NCBI GenBank assembly: GCA_958296115.1
Contig: OY282442.1
Location: forward strand, 344,001 to 408,000
Direction: 5' to 3'
Length of the DNA stretch: 64,000 nt
DNA from: an uncultured Dehalococcoidia bacterium
GTDB lineage: Bacteria > Chloroflexota > Dehalococcoidia > Lucifugimonadales > CAJWER01
The notes beneath the pieces are model-generated. The model worked only from the letters and a program-made list of their open reading frames with translations, did not search any database and had not been told where the DNA came from. Below, one piece after another: positions 16,210 through 26,146 of this stretch; the first letter of the stretch is position 1, and the number at the start of each line of letters is the position of its first letter. Both the position numbers and the translations under genes were made by a program.

Positions 16210-18216
16210 CTACTCGTCGTCGTCGCTCCCGTAGATGCTGTCATCCGTTGGGAACCGCTCCCACTGCCACTCGATGTCCTCGTTGCGAGGCGTCTTTATC
16301 GTCGGACGGTTCCTGAGGACGTGGCTCACGTACTGGATCAGGTCGTTGGCGCAGACCTTGCAGTATCCGTAAGACTCTACCAGCCTGTTCGAGACGCCCA
16401 CCCATCTCTGCGTCCAATCAACCCGCTGCCTTGCGAAGCGCGGCCGGGCCAAGCTCTTGGCGAGGTCGTTGCGCGGAATCAGCATCCGCGTCTCTATGGC
16501 CGACTTGAGGCGGGGGTCGGAATCGTACTGGAATTGGCCCCCTCTGCTCTTCCACGCCTCGACGCTCGCGGCGACCTCCCGCCGGAAGTCCTCCTTGCTG
16601 CGCTCGGTGATGCCGATGACGCGCTCCATCTCCCGCATGTCGCGTTCCCGCTCGGCGTCGGCGCGTGTCGCCCTGTAGCCCTCCGCCGCGATGTCCGCCA
16701 AGAACGAGTTGACGTTGGCGAGATAGCTTGCGAGCAGGTCCTTGGTCTTCTGCTCGAACGCCGCCTCGTACGCCATCTGGACGTCGCGCACCGCCAGCCC
16801 GCTGTATTCCCTCACGGCGTCGCCGACCAGCGCGAGCCTGGCGGGCATGTCGATCTGATAGCTCACGTTCTCGTCCAGCCCTTCCCAAAGGCTGTTCAGC
16901 GCCCCAATGGGAGTGATGCAGCGGATGTTCGGCTCGCTGGCGACGGCGCCTATCCGGTTCATCACGTATCGAGGCGATATGCCCGACATCCCCTCCGCCG
17001 GGTGGTGGCGCCGCATCTCCTGCACCTGCTGCCGGGTGTAACTCCCGACCGCGCGCCCGTCGTATAGCCGCAGCTTGTCCAGCAGCGTAAGCCCCTGGCG
17101 GTCCGGCGGGTCGAGCCGCGCCAGCACGGCGAAGGCGCTTGCCGCCTGCGTAGTCAGCGGCGCGATGTGTACGTCTCCCATGCGGCTGAGCCGCAGCATC
17201 TTCTGGTATATCTTGACCTCTTCGCTCACCTTGAGGTTGTAGGGTATCTGGATAGATATGATCCGGTCCTTGAGCGCCTCGGACTGCTCCTCCTTGGCGA
17301 ACTCGTTGAAGTCGCCCTCGTTCGAGTGCCCCACTATCACCTCGTCCGCATAGACGGAGCCGAACTTCTCCATCTTGATGATCTGCTCCTGCGCGAGGCT
17401 GAGCAGAGTCGTGAGCAGGTGCCGGTCCGCCTTGAACATCTCGACCAGCTCGATCATGCCCCGGTTGGCGACGTTGAACTCGCCGTCGAGCCTGAACGCC
17501 CTGCCCGCGACCTCGACGCGGTCGCCTTCCAACCTGGCCGTGTTGACGCTGCCCACCAGCAGGGACGAGTCGGGAGGGTTAGGGTTGTTCGCCATGAAGT
17601 ACCCGATGCCGATGGCTTCCTGCTCGGAGAAGGTTGCTCGCTCCACGGGCACTTCCGCGATTCTCCCCATGTAGTCCGTCCTGGTCAAATAGCGGCATCG
17701 AGGACAGAGGTCGCCCTCGACGTACACCCCGTACTGGTCGAAGAGAGGCTTGCGGAGATGATTGGGGAGCAGGTGGAGCGGGTCCTCCTGCATGGGGCAG
17801 CCCGCTATCGCGTACACTGCGCCGCCGTCGGTCCGCGTGTGGGCCTCCATGGCGCGCTTGATCAGGTCCGTAACGGTCGACTTCCCACTCGCCGGAGGGC
17901 CGAGCAGAAGGAGAATGCGCTTGCGGACCTCGAACCGCTGGGCCGATGCGGAGAAGTACTGGACGATGCGGTCCAGGGGGCTTTCCAGCCCAAATATCTC
18001 ATCCTCGAACAGCCCGTACTTGCGCTCGCCCTCCGGCGTCAGGCTCGAGCCATGGGCCATGATCGCGTCGTAGATGAAGGCGTGGGAAAGGCGGCTCCGC
18101 GACGGGTCCTCGATGACCGAGTGGAGGTAGTCCAGGAAAGTCCCACGCCAAGAATACCTGGCGGCCTCCTGCTCGGCCTCGGATATGATGGACTCGATTG
18201 TAAGCTTGTCAGTCAT
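16210..18216 (-). CDS. prkA: PrkA-family serine protein kinase (AAA domain)
   Basis: 668 residues, the family length. The N-terminal AAA core has Walker A GPPASGKST at about 106-114 and the region GNPPHL-like CPMQEDPLHLLPNHLR that is peculiar to PrkA. Also seen are GIGYFMANNPNPPDSS, YADEVIVGHSNEGDFNEF and RIISIQIPYNLKVSEEVKIY, and a C-terminal kinase-like part ending in an acidic tail (DDSIYGSDDDE). In other bacteria PrkA (YeaG) acts with a DUF444 protein and SpoVR in stress adaptation or sporulation; neither is found next to it. A membrane protein gene lies upstream. Confidence 0.9.
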   Translation of the reverse strand: MTDKLTIESIISEAEQEAARYSWRGTFLDYLHSVIEDPSRSRLSHAFIYDAIMAHGSSLTPEGERKYGLFEDEIFGLESPLDRIVQYFSASAQRFEVRKRILLLLGPPASGKSTVTDLIKRAMEAHTRTDGGAVYAIAGCPMQEDPLHLLPNHLRKPLFDQYGVYVEGDLCPRCRYLTRTDYMGRIAEVPVERATFSEQEAIGIGYFMANNPNPPDSSLLVGSVNTARLEGDRVEVAGRAFRLDGEFNVANRGMIELVEMFKADRHLLTTLLSLAQEQIIKMEKFGSVYADEVIVGHSNEGDFNEFAKEEQSEALKDRIISIQIPYNLKVSEEVKIYQKMLRLSRMGDVHIAPLTTQAASAFAVLARLDPPDRQGLTLLDKLRLYDGRAVGSYTRQQVQEMRRHHPAEGMSGISPRYVMNRIGAVASEPNIRCITPIGALNSLWEGLDENVSYQIDMPARLALVGDAVREYSGLAVRDVQMAYEAAFEQKTKDLLASYLANVNSFLADIAAEGYRATRADAERERDMREMERVIGITERSKEDFRREVAASVEAWKSRGGQFQYDSDPRLKSAIETRMLIPRNDLAKSLARPRFARQRVDWTQRWVGVSNRLVESYGYCKVCANDLIQYVSHVLRNRPTIKTPRNEDIEWQWERFPTDDSIYGSDDDE

Positions 18217-18267
18217 GTGAACTCACGCGCTCCCATGGGCGTCCTAGCCGACTGCGCTCTGGCGTTC

Positions 18268-18310
18268 GGGTCGGCGGGGAGCGCGCTTGAAGTACGCCCC
18301 GCGCCGACCC
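18268..18310. terminator. Inverted repeat between membrane gene and prkA
   Basis: GGGTCGGCG (18268-18276) and CGCCGACCC (18302-18310) form a 9-bp stem with a 25-nt loop. It lies downstream of the 18.4-18.9 kb gene and in the leader of prkA, without a T run. It could be a processing or weak termination site. Confidence 0.35.
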
Positions 18311-18352
18311 TCGAATGGTTGACTTGGCCTCGGATGGCGGCCGTTCCGTCTC

Positions 18353-18913
18353 CTACCCAACCACCGCGGTGATTGCCCAGAGTCCCAGGATCCCTATGAC
18401 TGTGCTGCCGAACAGCAGGAACCAGCCTGCTACCAGCCTCAGTATCTGGATCTGGAACGCCAGGTAGAAGAAGACGACTGCCGCGACTATCGTCAGCAGG
18501 AACGGCACGGCTGACATGGACAGCCATATGCCCAGGTCGTGCTCGTACACCCCTCCGTCCGCCATCGCTATCGCGAAGACGAGGAAGACCACGAGCGACG
18601 CGACCGAGAGGAACCCGCTGTAGAAGCCGATCGCCCTCTCGTCGAGGTCCCAGAGACCGTGAGCCCCCACCACAACCGCGTACACTGCCCAGAGGATGAC
18701 GAGCGCCGTCAAGGCCGTGGTCAGCGCCTCCGAGCCGCTGCCCGAAATCAGGGTAGGCGAGACCGTCGTGCCGAACATGAAGGTGCCCAGGGTCAGCAGG
18801 CCCAGTACCGCGGCCAACACGCCCATCGTCCGCCCTTCCGAGTACAGCCCAAGCACGTACCACGCCTGCGAGAACAACGCCGCCCCTATTAGTATGAAGA
18901 AGATGCCTTCCAT
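18353..18913 (-). CDS. Polytopic membrane protein, six predicted helices
   Basis: 186 residues from MEGIFFILIGAALF; an AAGGA 5 nt upstream supports this start over the longer frame to 19021, whose extra 36 residues are polar. Six hydrophobic segments are evident, beginning with the N-terminal one and ending in GSTVIGILGLWAITAVVG. The topology and length recall AmiS/UreI-like channels, but I see no decisive motif. It may be cotranscribed with prkA, 136 bp downstream. Confidence 0.6.
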   Translation of the reverse strand: MEGIFFILIGAALFSQAWYVLGLYSEGRTMGVLAAVLGLLTLGTFMFGTTVSPTLISGSGSEALTTALTALVILWAVYAVVVGAHGLWDLDERAIGFYSGFLSVASLVVFLVFAIAMADGGVYEHDLGIWLSMSAVPFLLTIVAAVVFFYLAFQIQILRLVAGWFLLFGSTVIGILGLWAITAVVG

Positions 18914-19094
18914 GGGTCCTTGGTTCCCCCTTGAATGATGTGCGAGGACTTCCGCTGTCAGCGTCGCGGATGTTGGCGCTTCAGAGTCGCCCTCGCCGAA
19001 TGTGTCCATAATTTGACACACCCGGATACCCTTTGTCTAGGTGTAAGCAATTCATGAAACGCCAATTTCCGGACAGCGCAGAGGCCGCCTTATG

Positions 19095-19116
19095 TCCCTC
19101 CCCTCTGGGGGAAGGT
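19095..19116. repeat. Dispersed palindrome (single copy)
   Basis: TCCCTCCCCTCTGGGGGAAGG, a member of the CCCTCTCCC/GGGAGAGGG family found in several intergenic gaps of this window, here in the gap upstream of the membrane-protein gene and beyond the 3' end of the E2 gene. Confidence 0.5.
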
Positions 19117-19172
19117 TTAGGATGGAGGTCTGGCTCGTTGCCCGTTCGCGGCGCAATCCAAGCGAAGTGGCG

Positions 19173-20357
19173 TTACCTGAACAGCGAGGCGGGGCGCTCG
19201 ACCAGCTGCTGCAAGCGCCGCATGAAGCCCGCCGCGACCGCGCCGTCTATGACCTGGTGATCGACCGTAAGACTGACGGTAACCATCTCCCGCGCCACTA
19301 TCTCGCCGCTCCGAACCACCGGCTTCTCGACGGTCCTGCCCACGCCCAGTATCGCCGACTGGCCGGCGTTCAGGATGGGCGTGAAGCCGTCCACGACGCC
19401 GAGCGCGCTGATGGTGAAGGTGCCGCCGAGCGTCTCGTCGGGGCCAAGCGCGCCGGACTTGGCGCGGTCCGCCAGGTCGGTCGTCTCCCGGGCTATCTCC
19501 TCGACGCTCTTCTCGTTGGCCCGGCGCACGACGGGGACCACCAGACCATCGCGCAGCGCGACGGCCACGGCGACGTTCACCTCGTCGAAGTCGAAGATGC
19601 TGCCGTCCGCGAGCGCGGCATTCAGCGCCGGGTTGCGCTTCAGGGCCTCGGCGCACGCCTTGATCAGCACGTGAACTATCGAGAGCGTGACGCCGCCCGG
19701 CGAAGAGGCTTCCTTCCTCATGCGCTGCGCCTCCGTAACGTCCAGCTCCATGAAGAAGGAGAGCTGGGCCGTGTTGGCAAGGCTGGAGCGCATGTGGTCG
19801 GCGATGGACTTCCGCATACCCGTCATCGCGGCAACGCCGGACGGCTCGGGCATCCCTCTCGGCGCCGCCGGCCCGGCTGCGGCCTGCTGGGACTCGGCGA
19901 ACGCCCTCACGTCCGCCTCGGTGACCCGGCCGCGCGGCCCGGTCGCCTTCACCAAGCCGATGTCCACGTCCAGCTTGGCGGCAAGGCGGCGCGCTCCTGG
20001 GGTCGATGCGACGCCCGCCACTCCCGCTCGCCCGGCCTGTTTCGCCGGGGCGCGCCGAGCATCGCGCCGAGCGGAAGCCGACGACTGGCCGCTCGGCTTC
20101 TGCGCCTCCGGGGGAGCCTCGCCCTCGGCCAGCAGGTAGCCGATTACCCCGTCCACGGCGACGACCTCGCCCTCCTTGGCCACCGTGTGGAGGATGCCGG
20201 CCCCGCCGGCCTCCAGCTCGTAGTTGAGCTTCTCCGACTCGATCTCGGCGATGACCTCGCCCTGCGCGACGGCATCGCCGGCCGACCTGCTCCACTTCGA
20301 GATTGTGCCCTCGGTCATGAAGTCGCCCAGCCGGGGCATTACTATCGGGTTCGCCAT
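19173..20357 (-). CDS. 2-oxo acid dehydrogenase E2 (dihydrolipoamide acyltransferase)
   Basis: 394 residues. One lipoyl domain at the N terminus (lipoyl Lys43 in IESEKLNYE), an Ala/Pro-rich linker, a subunit-binding domain (ARRLAAKLDVDIGLVK...GPRGRVTEADV) and a catalytic domain ending with DHQVIDGAVAAGF, whose HxxxDG is the acyltransferase active site. It transfers the acyl group from E1 via lipoate to CoA. Third gene of a leftward operon, 6 bp after E1 beta. Pyruvate, acetoin or branched-chain 2-oxo acids are possible substrates. The E3 dihydrolipoamide dehydrogenase is not in the window. Confidence 0.92.
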   Translation of the reverse strand: MANPIVMPRLGDFMTEGTISKWSRSAGDAVAQGEVIAEIESEKLNYELEAGGAGILHTVAKEGEVVAVDGVIGYLLAEGEAPPEAQKPSGQSSASARRDARRAPAKQAGRAGVAGVASTPGARRLAAKLDVDIGLVKATGPRGRVTEADVRAFAESQQAAAGPAAPRGMPEPSGVAAMTGMRKSIADHMRSSLANTAQLSFFMELDVTEAQRMRKEASSPGGVTLSIVHVLIKACAEALKRNPALNAALADGSIFDFDEVNVAVAVALRDGLVVPVVRRANEKSVEEIARETTDLADRAKSGALGPDETLGGTFTISALGVVDGFTPILNAGQSAILGVGRTVEKPVVRSGEIVAREMVTVSLTVDHQVIDGAVAAGFMRRLQQLVERPASLFR

Positions 20358-20363
20358 TGTCCC

Positions 20364-21392
<1,029 letters not shown>

Positions 21393-21433
21393 GTAACTCT
21401 CCTGCTCTCATCCAATGCAGCCCCGCCTACATA

Positions 21434-22411
21434 TTAGCGGTAAGAGACGTAGACGTCCGTCGTCAGCTCCGACGGGTCCGGGAATGGGCTATCGTTGGCG
21501 AAACGGGTGGCCTCCGCGACCTCCTCGAGTACCTCTTCGTCCATCGCGTCGAGCTCGGCTTCGGTGGCGATGGCGTTCTCCATAAGGTAGCCCTTGAGCT
21601 GCCGGTTGCAGTCTCGGGCCTTGAACTCGTCCTCCTCGTCCTCTGTCCTGTACATGAGGGGATTGTCCGCGCCGAAGTGTCCCATGTACCTGTACGTCAT
21701 CGCCTCTATCAGCGTCGGCCCATCGCCAGCCCTCGCCCGCCGGACCGCCTCGCCCGCGACCTCGTACACGTCCAGGACGGACATGCCGTTCACCGCAATG
21801 CCGGGCATGTCGTAACCGGCCGCCCTGTCGGCCACCGACTCGCCGGCTACCGCGTACTCGAAGGGCGTGGACTGCGCGTAGCGGTTGTTCTCGCACACGA
21901 AGATGATGGGCAGCTTCCATATCCCCGCGAGGTTCATGGACTCGTGCAGAACGCCCTGGTTGGCTGCGCCGTCGCCGAAGAATACGACGCTGACCAGGTC
22001 CGTCCCCTGCACCTGCGCCCTCAGCGCCGCGCCGGTCGCGACCGGGATGTTGGACCCGACGATGCCGTTGGCCCCAAGCATCCCCTTTTCGATGTCCGCG
22101 ATATGCATCGTGCCGCCCTTGCCCTTGTTCGTGCCGGTCGCCTTGCCCAGCAGCTCGGCCATCATCAACTTGATGTCCAGCCCCTTCGCGATGCAGTGGT
22201 GATGGCTCCTGTGCGTGCCGAAGATGTAGTCGCCGTCGCGGAGATGGACGCATACTCCGGTGGGCACCGCCTCCTGGCCTACGGCGGAATGCATCCCCCG
22301 CAGCTTGCCGGCGTCGGCCTCACGCCTCGCCTGCTCCTCGAACCGGCGGATGGTGAGCATGGTCCGGTACATCCACAGCAGGGTCTTGTCGTCGAGCTTG
22401 GTGGCGGACAC
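21434..22411 (-). CDS. 2-oxo acid dehydrogenase E1 alpha subunit
   Basis: 325 residues starting at a GTG with AAGGAGG 7 nt upstream. The thiamine-diphosphate motif runs from FFGDGAANQG to FVCENNRYA (GDG...NN), and HRSHHHCIAKG and KGKGGTMHI are the conserved E1 alpha loops. It is the first gene of the leftward E1 alpha-E1 beta-E2 operon. The length, shorter than mitochondrial-type subunits, suits acetoin- or pyruvate-dehydrogenase E1 alpha of bacteria. The complex feeds acyl-CoA into central metabolism. Confidence 0.93.
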   Translation of the reverse strand: MSATKLDDKTLLWMYRTMLTIRRFEEQARREADAGKLRGMHSAVGQEAVPTGVCVHLRDGDYIFGTHRSHHHCIAKGLDIKLMMAELLGKATGTNKGKGGTMHIADIEKGMLGANGIVGSNIPVATGAALRAQVQGTDLVSVVFFGDGAANQGVLHESMNLAGIWKLPIIFVCENNRYAQSTPFEYAVAGESVADRAAGYDMPGIAVNGMSVLDVYEVAGEAVRRARAGDGPTLIEAMTYRYMGHFGADNPLMYRTEDEEDEFKARDCNRQLKGYLMENAIATEAELDAMDEEVLEEVAEATRFANDSPFPDPSELTTDVYVSYR

Positions 22412-22589
22412 GGCAGTTCCTCCTTGCGGCGTTGCTCATCCGCGCGACGGCGGGCGGGAAGGATGAGCGCGGCGCGATTATAGCACACGCATCCCGCCCG
22501 CAACGCGAGTTCGAGATTACGAAGCAATCATCGCCAGGCTCCGCTCCTCAGCCATCGCCCCGTCGCGTTGTAAGAGACACGCCGTCCCC

Positions 22590-23708
22590 CTACGGCGTTA
22601 CGAAGGCGCGCGTTATGCTGGCCTCGTCGCCCTTGCCGGCCCACTCCGCCTGCTCGAACGCCTCGCCGATGCGCTCCAGCGGGAACGAGTGCGACATCAC
22701 CTTCGTCAGCGGATACTTATCCTTGGTCCGCGCTAGGAAGTCGAGCGTGACCGGCAGGATGTACGGGTCGTAGTGCGTGGCGGGGATGATCCTGACCTGG
22801 CCCCACAGCACCTTGGAAACGTCCAGCGTGACGTTGCTGTCGGGCCATATGTTGCCGATCTCCACGTAGGCTCCGCCTCGGCGCGTCATCTCGATCCCCT
22901 CCGGCAGCACCTGCGGATAGCCTACCACCTCCATCACCACGTCCGCCCCGCGCCCCTCCGTGAGCGCCTTGACGCGCTCGACGCGCGATTCTGGGGTTTC
23001 GTACTCGCGGATGTCGATAGTCTCGTCCGCGCCGCACTGCCTGGCAAGCTCCAGCCTGGACGAGACCCCGTCGATTGCTATCACGCGGCCCGCGCCCATC
23101 TCCTTGGCGGCAGCCGCCGCGTTGATGCCCAGCCCGCCGGCGCCCTGTATGACCACGCTGTCGCCCATGCGAACGCCGGCTATCTGCAAGCCATACACGA
23201 CCTGGGACGCCGCGCAATTCACTGCGGCGGCGGCCGAGTCCGGCAGCTCCTCTGGAACCTTGAACACGAAGTGCCCGGGGAACAGGTAGTAGTAGTCGGC
23301 GAACCCGCCGTTGCAGTACGGGAACTCCTCGATGGACGCCCGGAACCGGAAGCGGACCGGGCAGTGGTTCAGCTCTCCGCGCAGGCAGTTGTAGCAGCGG
23401 CGGCAAGGGAAGAAGTACGTGAAGACCACCCTGTCGCCCTCCTTCAGCGGGCGTCCCATCGAGTCTGTCGATACGTCGGGCCCCAGCGTGTCGACCACCC
23501 CGGCCATTTCGTGCCCCAGGATGACCGGCCCCTGCTTGCCCGTCAGTATCGGCTCGATCTCGCCCCGCCAGAAGTGTAGGTCCGAGCCGCAGATGCCCCC
23601 TGAAGTAACCTTCACCCGAATGCCGCCCGGCCCGACCGGCGCCGGCGGAAGCTCCGTCATCTCGAAGTGGTAAGGCTCCACGAATACCGCCGCTTTTCCC
23701 ATCACCAT
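22590..23708 (-). CDS. Zinc-dependent medium-chain alcohol/polyol dehydrogenase
   Basis: 372 residues from an ATG preceded by AGGAGG with a 6-nt spacer, much better than the longer frame. Catalytic zinc site: GGICGSDLHFW and GHEMAGVV. Structural zinc: four Cys in the stretch FPCRRCYNCLRGELNHC. Nucleotide site: GAGGLGINAAAAAKEMGA followed by AID, suggesting NAD. This is the threonine/sorbitol dehydrogenase type of the MDR family. It is a single gene, divergent from a MocA-type oxidoreductase. The substrate is unknown; a threonine dehydrogenase working with Kbl is one guess. Confidence 0.88.
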   Translation of the reverse strand: MVMGKAAVFVEPYHFEMTELPPAPVGPGGIRVKVTSGGICGSDLHFWRGEIEPILTGKQGPVILGHEMAGVVDTLGPDVSTDSMGRPLKEGDRVVFTYFFPCRRCYNCLRGELNHCPVRFRFRASIEEFPYCNGGFADYYYLFPGHFVFKVPEELPDSAAAAVNCAASQVVYGLQIAGVRMGDSVVIQGAGGLGINAAAAAKEMGAGRVIAIDGVSSRLELARQCGADETIDIREYETPESRVERVKALTEGRGADVVMEVVGYPQVLPEGIEMTRRGGAYVEIGNIWPDSNVTLDVSKVLWGQVRIIPATHYDPYILPVTLDFLARTKDKYPLTKVMSHSFPLERIGEAFEQAEWAGKGDEASITRAFVTP

Positions 23709-23904
23709 CGTTCTCCTCCTGTTGCTCGCCGCCCGGACTGCGAATCCGCATCCTGCGCGGACAGGCGCGCTGGAACATCGCCATAGCCCCTGCCGCGCCG
23801 ATAATGGGGAACCATACCACATCCGCGTAGACCGGTATCCAGCATCCTCTCCACTCTCTCTGATGTATAGTATCCGCATCAAGAGCGGTGGAGCGGCGCG
23901 GACC

Positions 23905-24888
23905 ATGAAGCAGCGAATAGGGCTGATCGGCTCGGACAACAGCCACGTCGAGCGGTTCACGGAGATACTGAACCTGGAGGAGCATCCCGCCTACTGGCCG
24001 GACAGCGGCGCGGAGGTGTGGGCTATCTGGGGCGAGGACGAGGGGCGGACCAGAGAGGGCGCCGCCAATGGCCGCATCCCGGTCATCGCCTCGTCGCCCC
24101 AGGACGTCGCCGACCAGTGCGACCTCGTGTTCGCGACCTCTCGCCGTCCGGACGTCCACCTGGAGCACGCGCGGCCCGCGATAGAGGCTGGCAAGCCCCT
24201 GTTCGTGGACAAGCCGCTGACCCAATCCCCTGCGCAGGCCCGGGAGCTGCTGGCGCTGGCGGAGGACGCCGGGATAACGTTGACCTGCTTTTCGACGCTC
24301 CGGTACGGCTCCGCGGCGCGCGCGTACGGCGACGGAATGGCGCAGGCCGGGCCGGTGAAGTACGCAGCCTACCTGGGGCCCTGCACCCGCAAGAACGACT
24401 ACGGCGGAATCATCTTCTACGGCATACACGTGGTGGAGCTGATGCTCCACTTCCACGGCGCCGACGTCGTATCGGTGGATGCGGTGGAGAACCCGCCGGG
24501 CGCGGACAAGTCCAACATCTCCGCCGCGTGTCGGTACGCCGACGGCGCGCTGGTTACGCTGGGGCTGTTGGGCGACGGGGCGTACATGTTCCACATGCTG
24601 GGCGTCGGCTCCGAGGGCATCGTCGAGGTACCGGGCACGGCCCGCAACTACGCTGCCGACGCCGAGTCCAGGAGCCGCGCCGAGGGGCGCGATACCAGGA
24701 CGCCGACCGCAGCCGCGAGCTCCCCGACGGCGGACCACTACGAGAACGGCGTCCGGAAGATACTGGCCGCGCTGCGCGGCGAGGAGCCGGGGCCGCCCCG
24801 CGAGCAGATGCTCAGGTCGGTCCAGCTATGCGCGGCGATCGAGGATAGCCTGGCTCAGGGCCGGCCAATCGACCCGCGGAAGCTGTAG
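23905..24888 (+). CDS. Gfo/Idh/MocA-family oxidoreductase
   Basis: 327 residues from MKQRIGLIGSDNSHVER. The Rossmann start GLIGSDNSH deviates from the usual GxGxxG, as in some members of the group. FVDKPLTQSPAQARELL carries the family Lys-Pro but with Asp-Lys-Pro in place of Glu-Lys-Pro. A C-terminal beta-sheet domain includes YGIHVVELMLHF with a possible active-site His. It is 3 bp upstream of an FAD amino-acid oxidoreductase, so the pair is probably cotranscribed. Substrate unknown. Confidence 0.82.
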   Translation: MKQRIGLIGSDNSHVERFTEILNLEEHPAYWPDSGAEVWAIWGEDEGRTREGAANGRIPVIASSPQDVADQCDLVFATSRRPDVHLEHARPAIEAGKPLFVDKPLTQSPAQARELLALAEDAGITLTCFSTLRYGSAARAYGDGMAQAGPVKYAAYLGPCTRKNDYGGIIFYGIHVVELMLHFHGADVVSVDAVENPPGADKSNISAACRYADGALVTLGLLGDGAYMFHMLGVGSEGIVEVPGTARNYAADAESRSRAEGRDTRTPTAAASSPTADHYENGVRKILAALRGEEPGPPREQMLRSVQLCAAIEDSLAQGRPIDPRKL

Positions 24889-24891
24889 GTC

Positions 24892-26142
24892 GTGGCGCAG
24901 CGGCAGGACGCGCTGGTAGTCGGCGGAGGTGTCATCGGCGTCTGCGCGGCCTACTATATGGCCAAGGCCGGCATGTCGGTAACGCTCGTGGAGCGCGGCG
25001 AGCTCTGCGGCGGAAGCTCCTACGGCAACGCCGGGTGGGTCGTGCCGACCCATAGCTTTCCCCTAGCGGCTCCGGGCGTCGTCATGCAGGCGCTGCGGTG
25101 GACGCTCAGGCCGGACAGCCCCTTCTACGTCAAGCCGCGATTCGACCTGGACCTATTCAGGTGGTTGCGATGGTTCAGCGCAGCGTCGAACTCCAGGTCG
25201 TTCCACCGCGCCGTGCCAATCATCGCCGAGCTCGGCAAGTCGAGCCTCGCGCTCTACGACGAGCTTATCGCCGCGGAGTCCATCGAATGCCAGTACCAGC
25301 GCCGCGGGCTGCTCGCCGTATTCCGGACGCGCGAGGGCCGCGAGAAGGGAGAGGGGGAGGCGCGGCTGCTCGGCGAGAGCGGGCTGCCCGCCAGGACGCT
25401 GACGCCCGACGAGGTCGTCGAGATGGAGCCCGTCGTCAGGCCCGGCAACTTCGGCGGCGTATACTTCGAGCAGGACGCCAACCTGAAGCCCGACGAGCTC
25501 GTGCTGGGGCTGGCGTCGAGGTTCGAGCGTATGGGCGGCGCGGTACACACTCACGCCGGAGTGGAGGGATTCCACGCGCGAGACGGCGCCGTAACCTCCG
25601 TGCAGACGACCAAGGGCGCGTTCCAAGCCGACCGCGTCGTGTTGGCGGCGGGGTCGTGGACGCCGCGCCTTGCAAAGCGCCTGGGCATCTACCTGCCGGT
25701 ACAGGCCGCCAAGGGGTATAGCGTTACCTTCGACCGGCCCGCCGATTCGCCGACCCGCCCAGTGATGATGGCCGAGGCGCGGTGCGGACTCACCCCCATG
25801 GGGCCGCATATGCGAATAGCGGGCACGCTGGAGCTTTCAGGCATCAATGACCGCATCCGCCAGCGCAGGGTGGATGCGATAGCGCGCGCTGTCGGCGAGT
25901 ACTTCACCACCAGGCTCGACCCGGCGAAGGGCGTCGTCTGGAGCGGGCTCAGGCCCCTCAGCCCGGACGGTCTGCCCATCATCGGCCCGGTGGCCGGGGT
26001 GTCCAACGTGGTGATAGCCACCGGGCACTCTATGACCGGGATGACCCTTGGGCCTGTTACCGGCAAGCTGGTCGCCCAGATGGTCGCGGGACACGAGCCC
26101 ATAGTCGATCCTGCGCCGTTCAGCCCATCCAGGTTCGAGTAA
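24892..26142 (+). CDS. FAD-dependent oxidoreductase (D-amino-acid dehydrogenase-like)
   Basis: 416 residues from a GTG 3 bp after the previous stop. The dinucleotide motif is ALVVGGGVIGVCAAYYMAKAG at the N terminus, then GNAGWVVPTHSFPLAAPGV, a signature of DadA-type enzymes. The C-terminal SGLRPLSPDGLPIIGPV and TGHSMTGMTLGPVTG give the FAD contacts of the DAO family. It would oxidise D-amino acids or related amines such as glycine or hydroxyproline. It lies in a three-gene rightward group with a MocA oxidoreductase and an acyltransferase. Confidence 0.87.
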   Translation: MAQRQDALVVGGGVIGVCAAYYMAKAGMSVTLVERGELCGGSSYGNAGWVVPTHSFPLAAPGVVMQALRWTLRPDSPFYVKPRFDLDLFRWLRWFSAASNSRSFHRAVPIIAELGKSSLALYDELIAAESIECQYQRRGLLAVFRTREGREKGEGEARLLGESGLPARTLTPDEVVEMEPVVRPGNFGGVYFEQDANLKPDELVLGLASRFERMGGAVHTHAGVEGFHARDGAVTSVQTTKGAFQADRVVLAAGSWTPRLAKRLGIYLPVQAAKGYSVTFDRPADSPTRPVMMAEARCGLTPMGPHMRIAGTLELSGINDRIRQRRVDAIARAVGEYFTTRLDPAKGVVWSGLRPLSPDGLPIIGPVAGVSNVVIATGHSMTGMTLGPVTGKLVAQMVAGHEPIVDPAPFSPSRFE

Positions 26143-26146
26143 GCGG

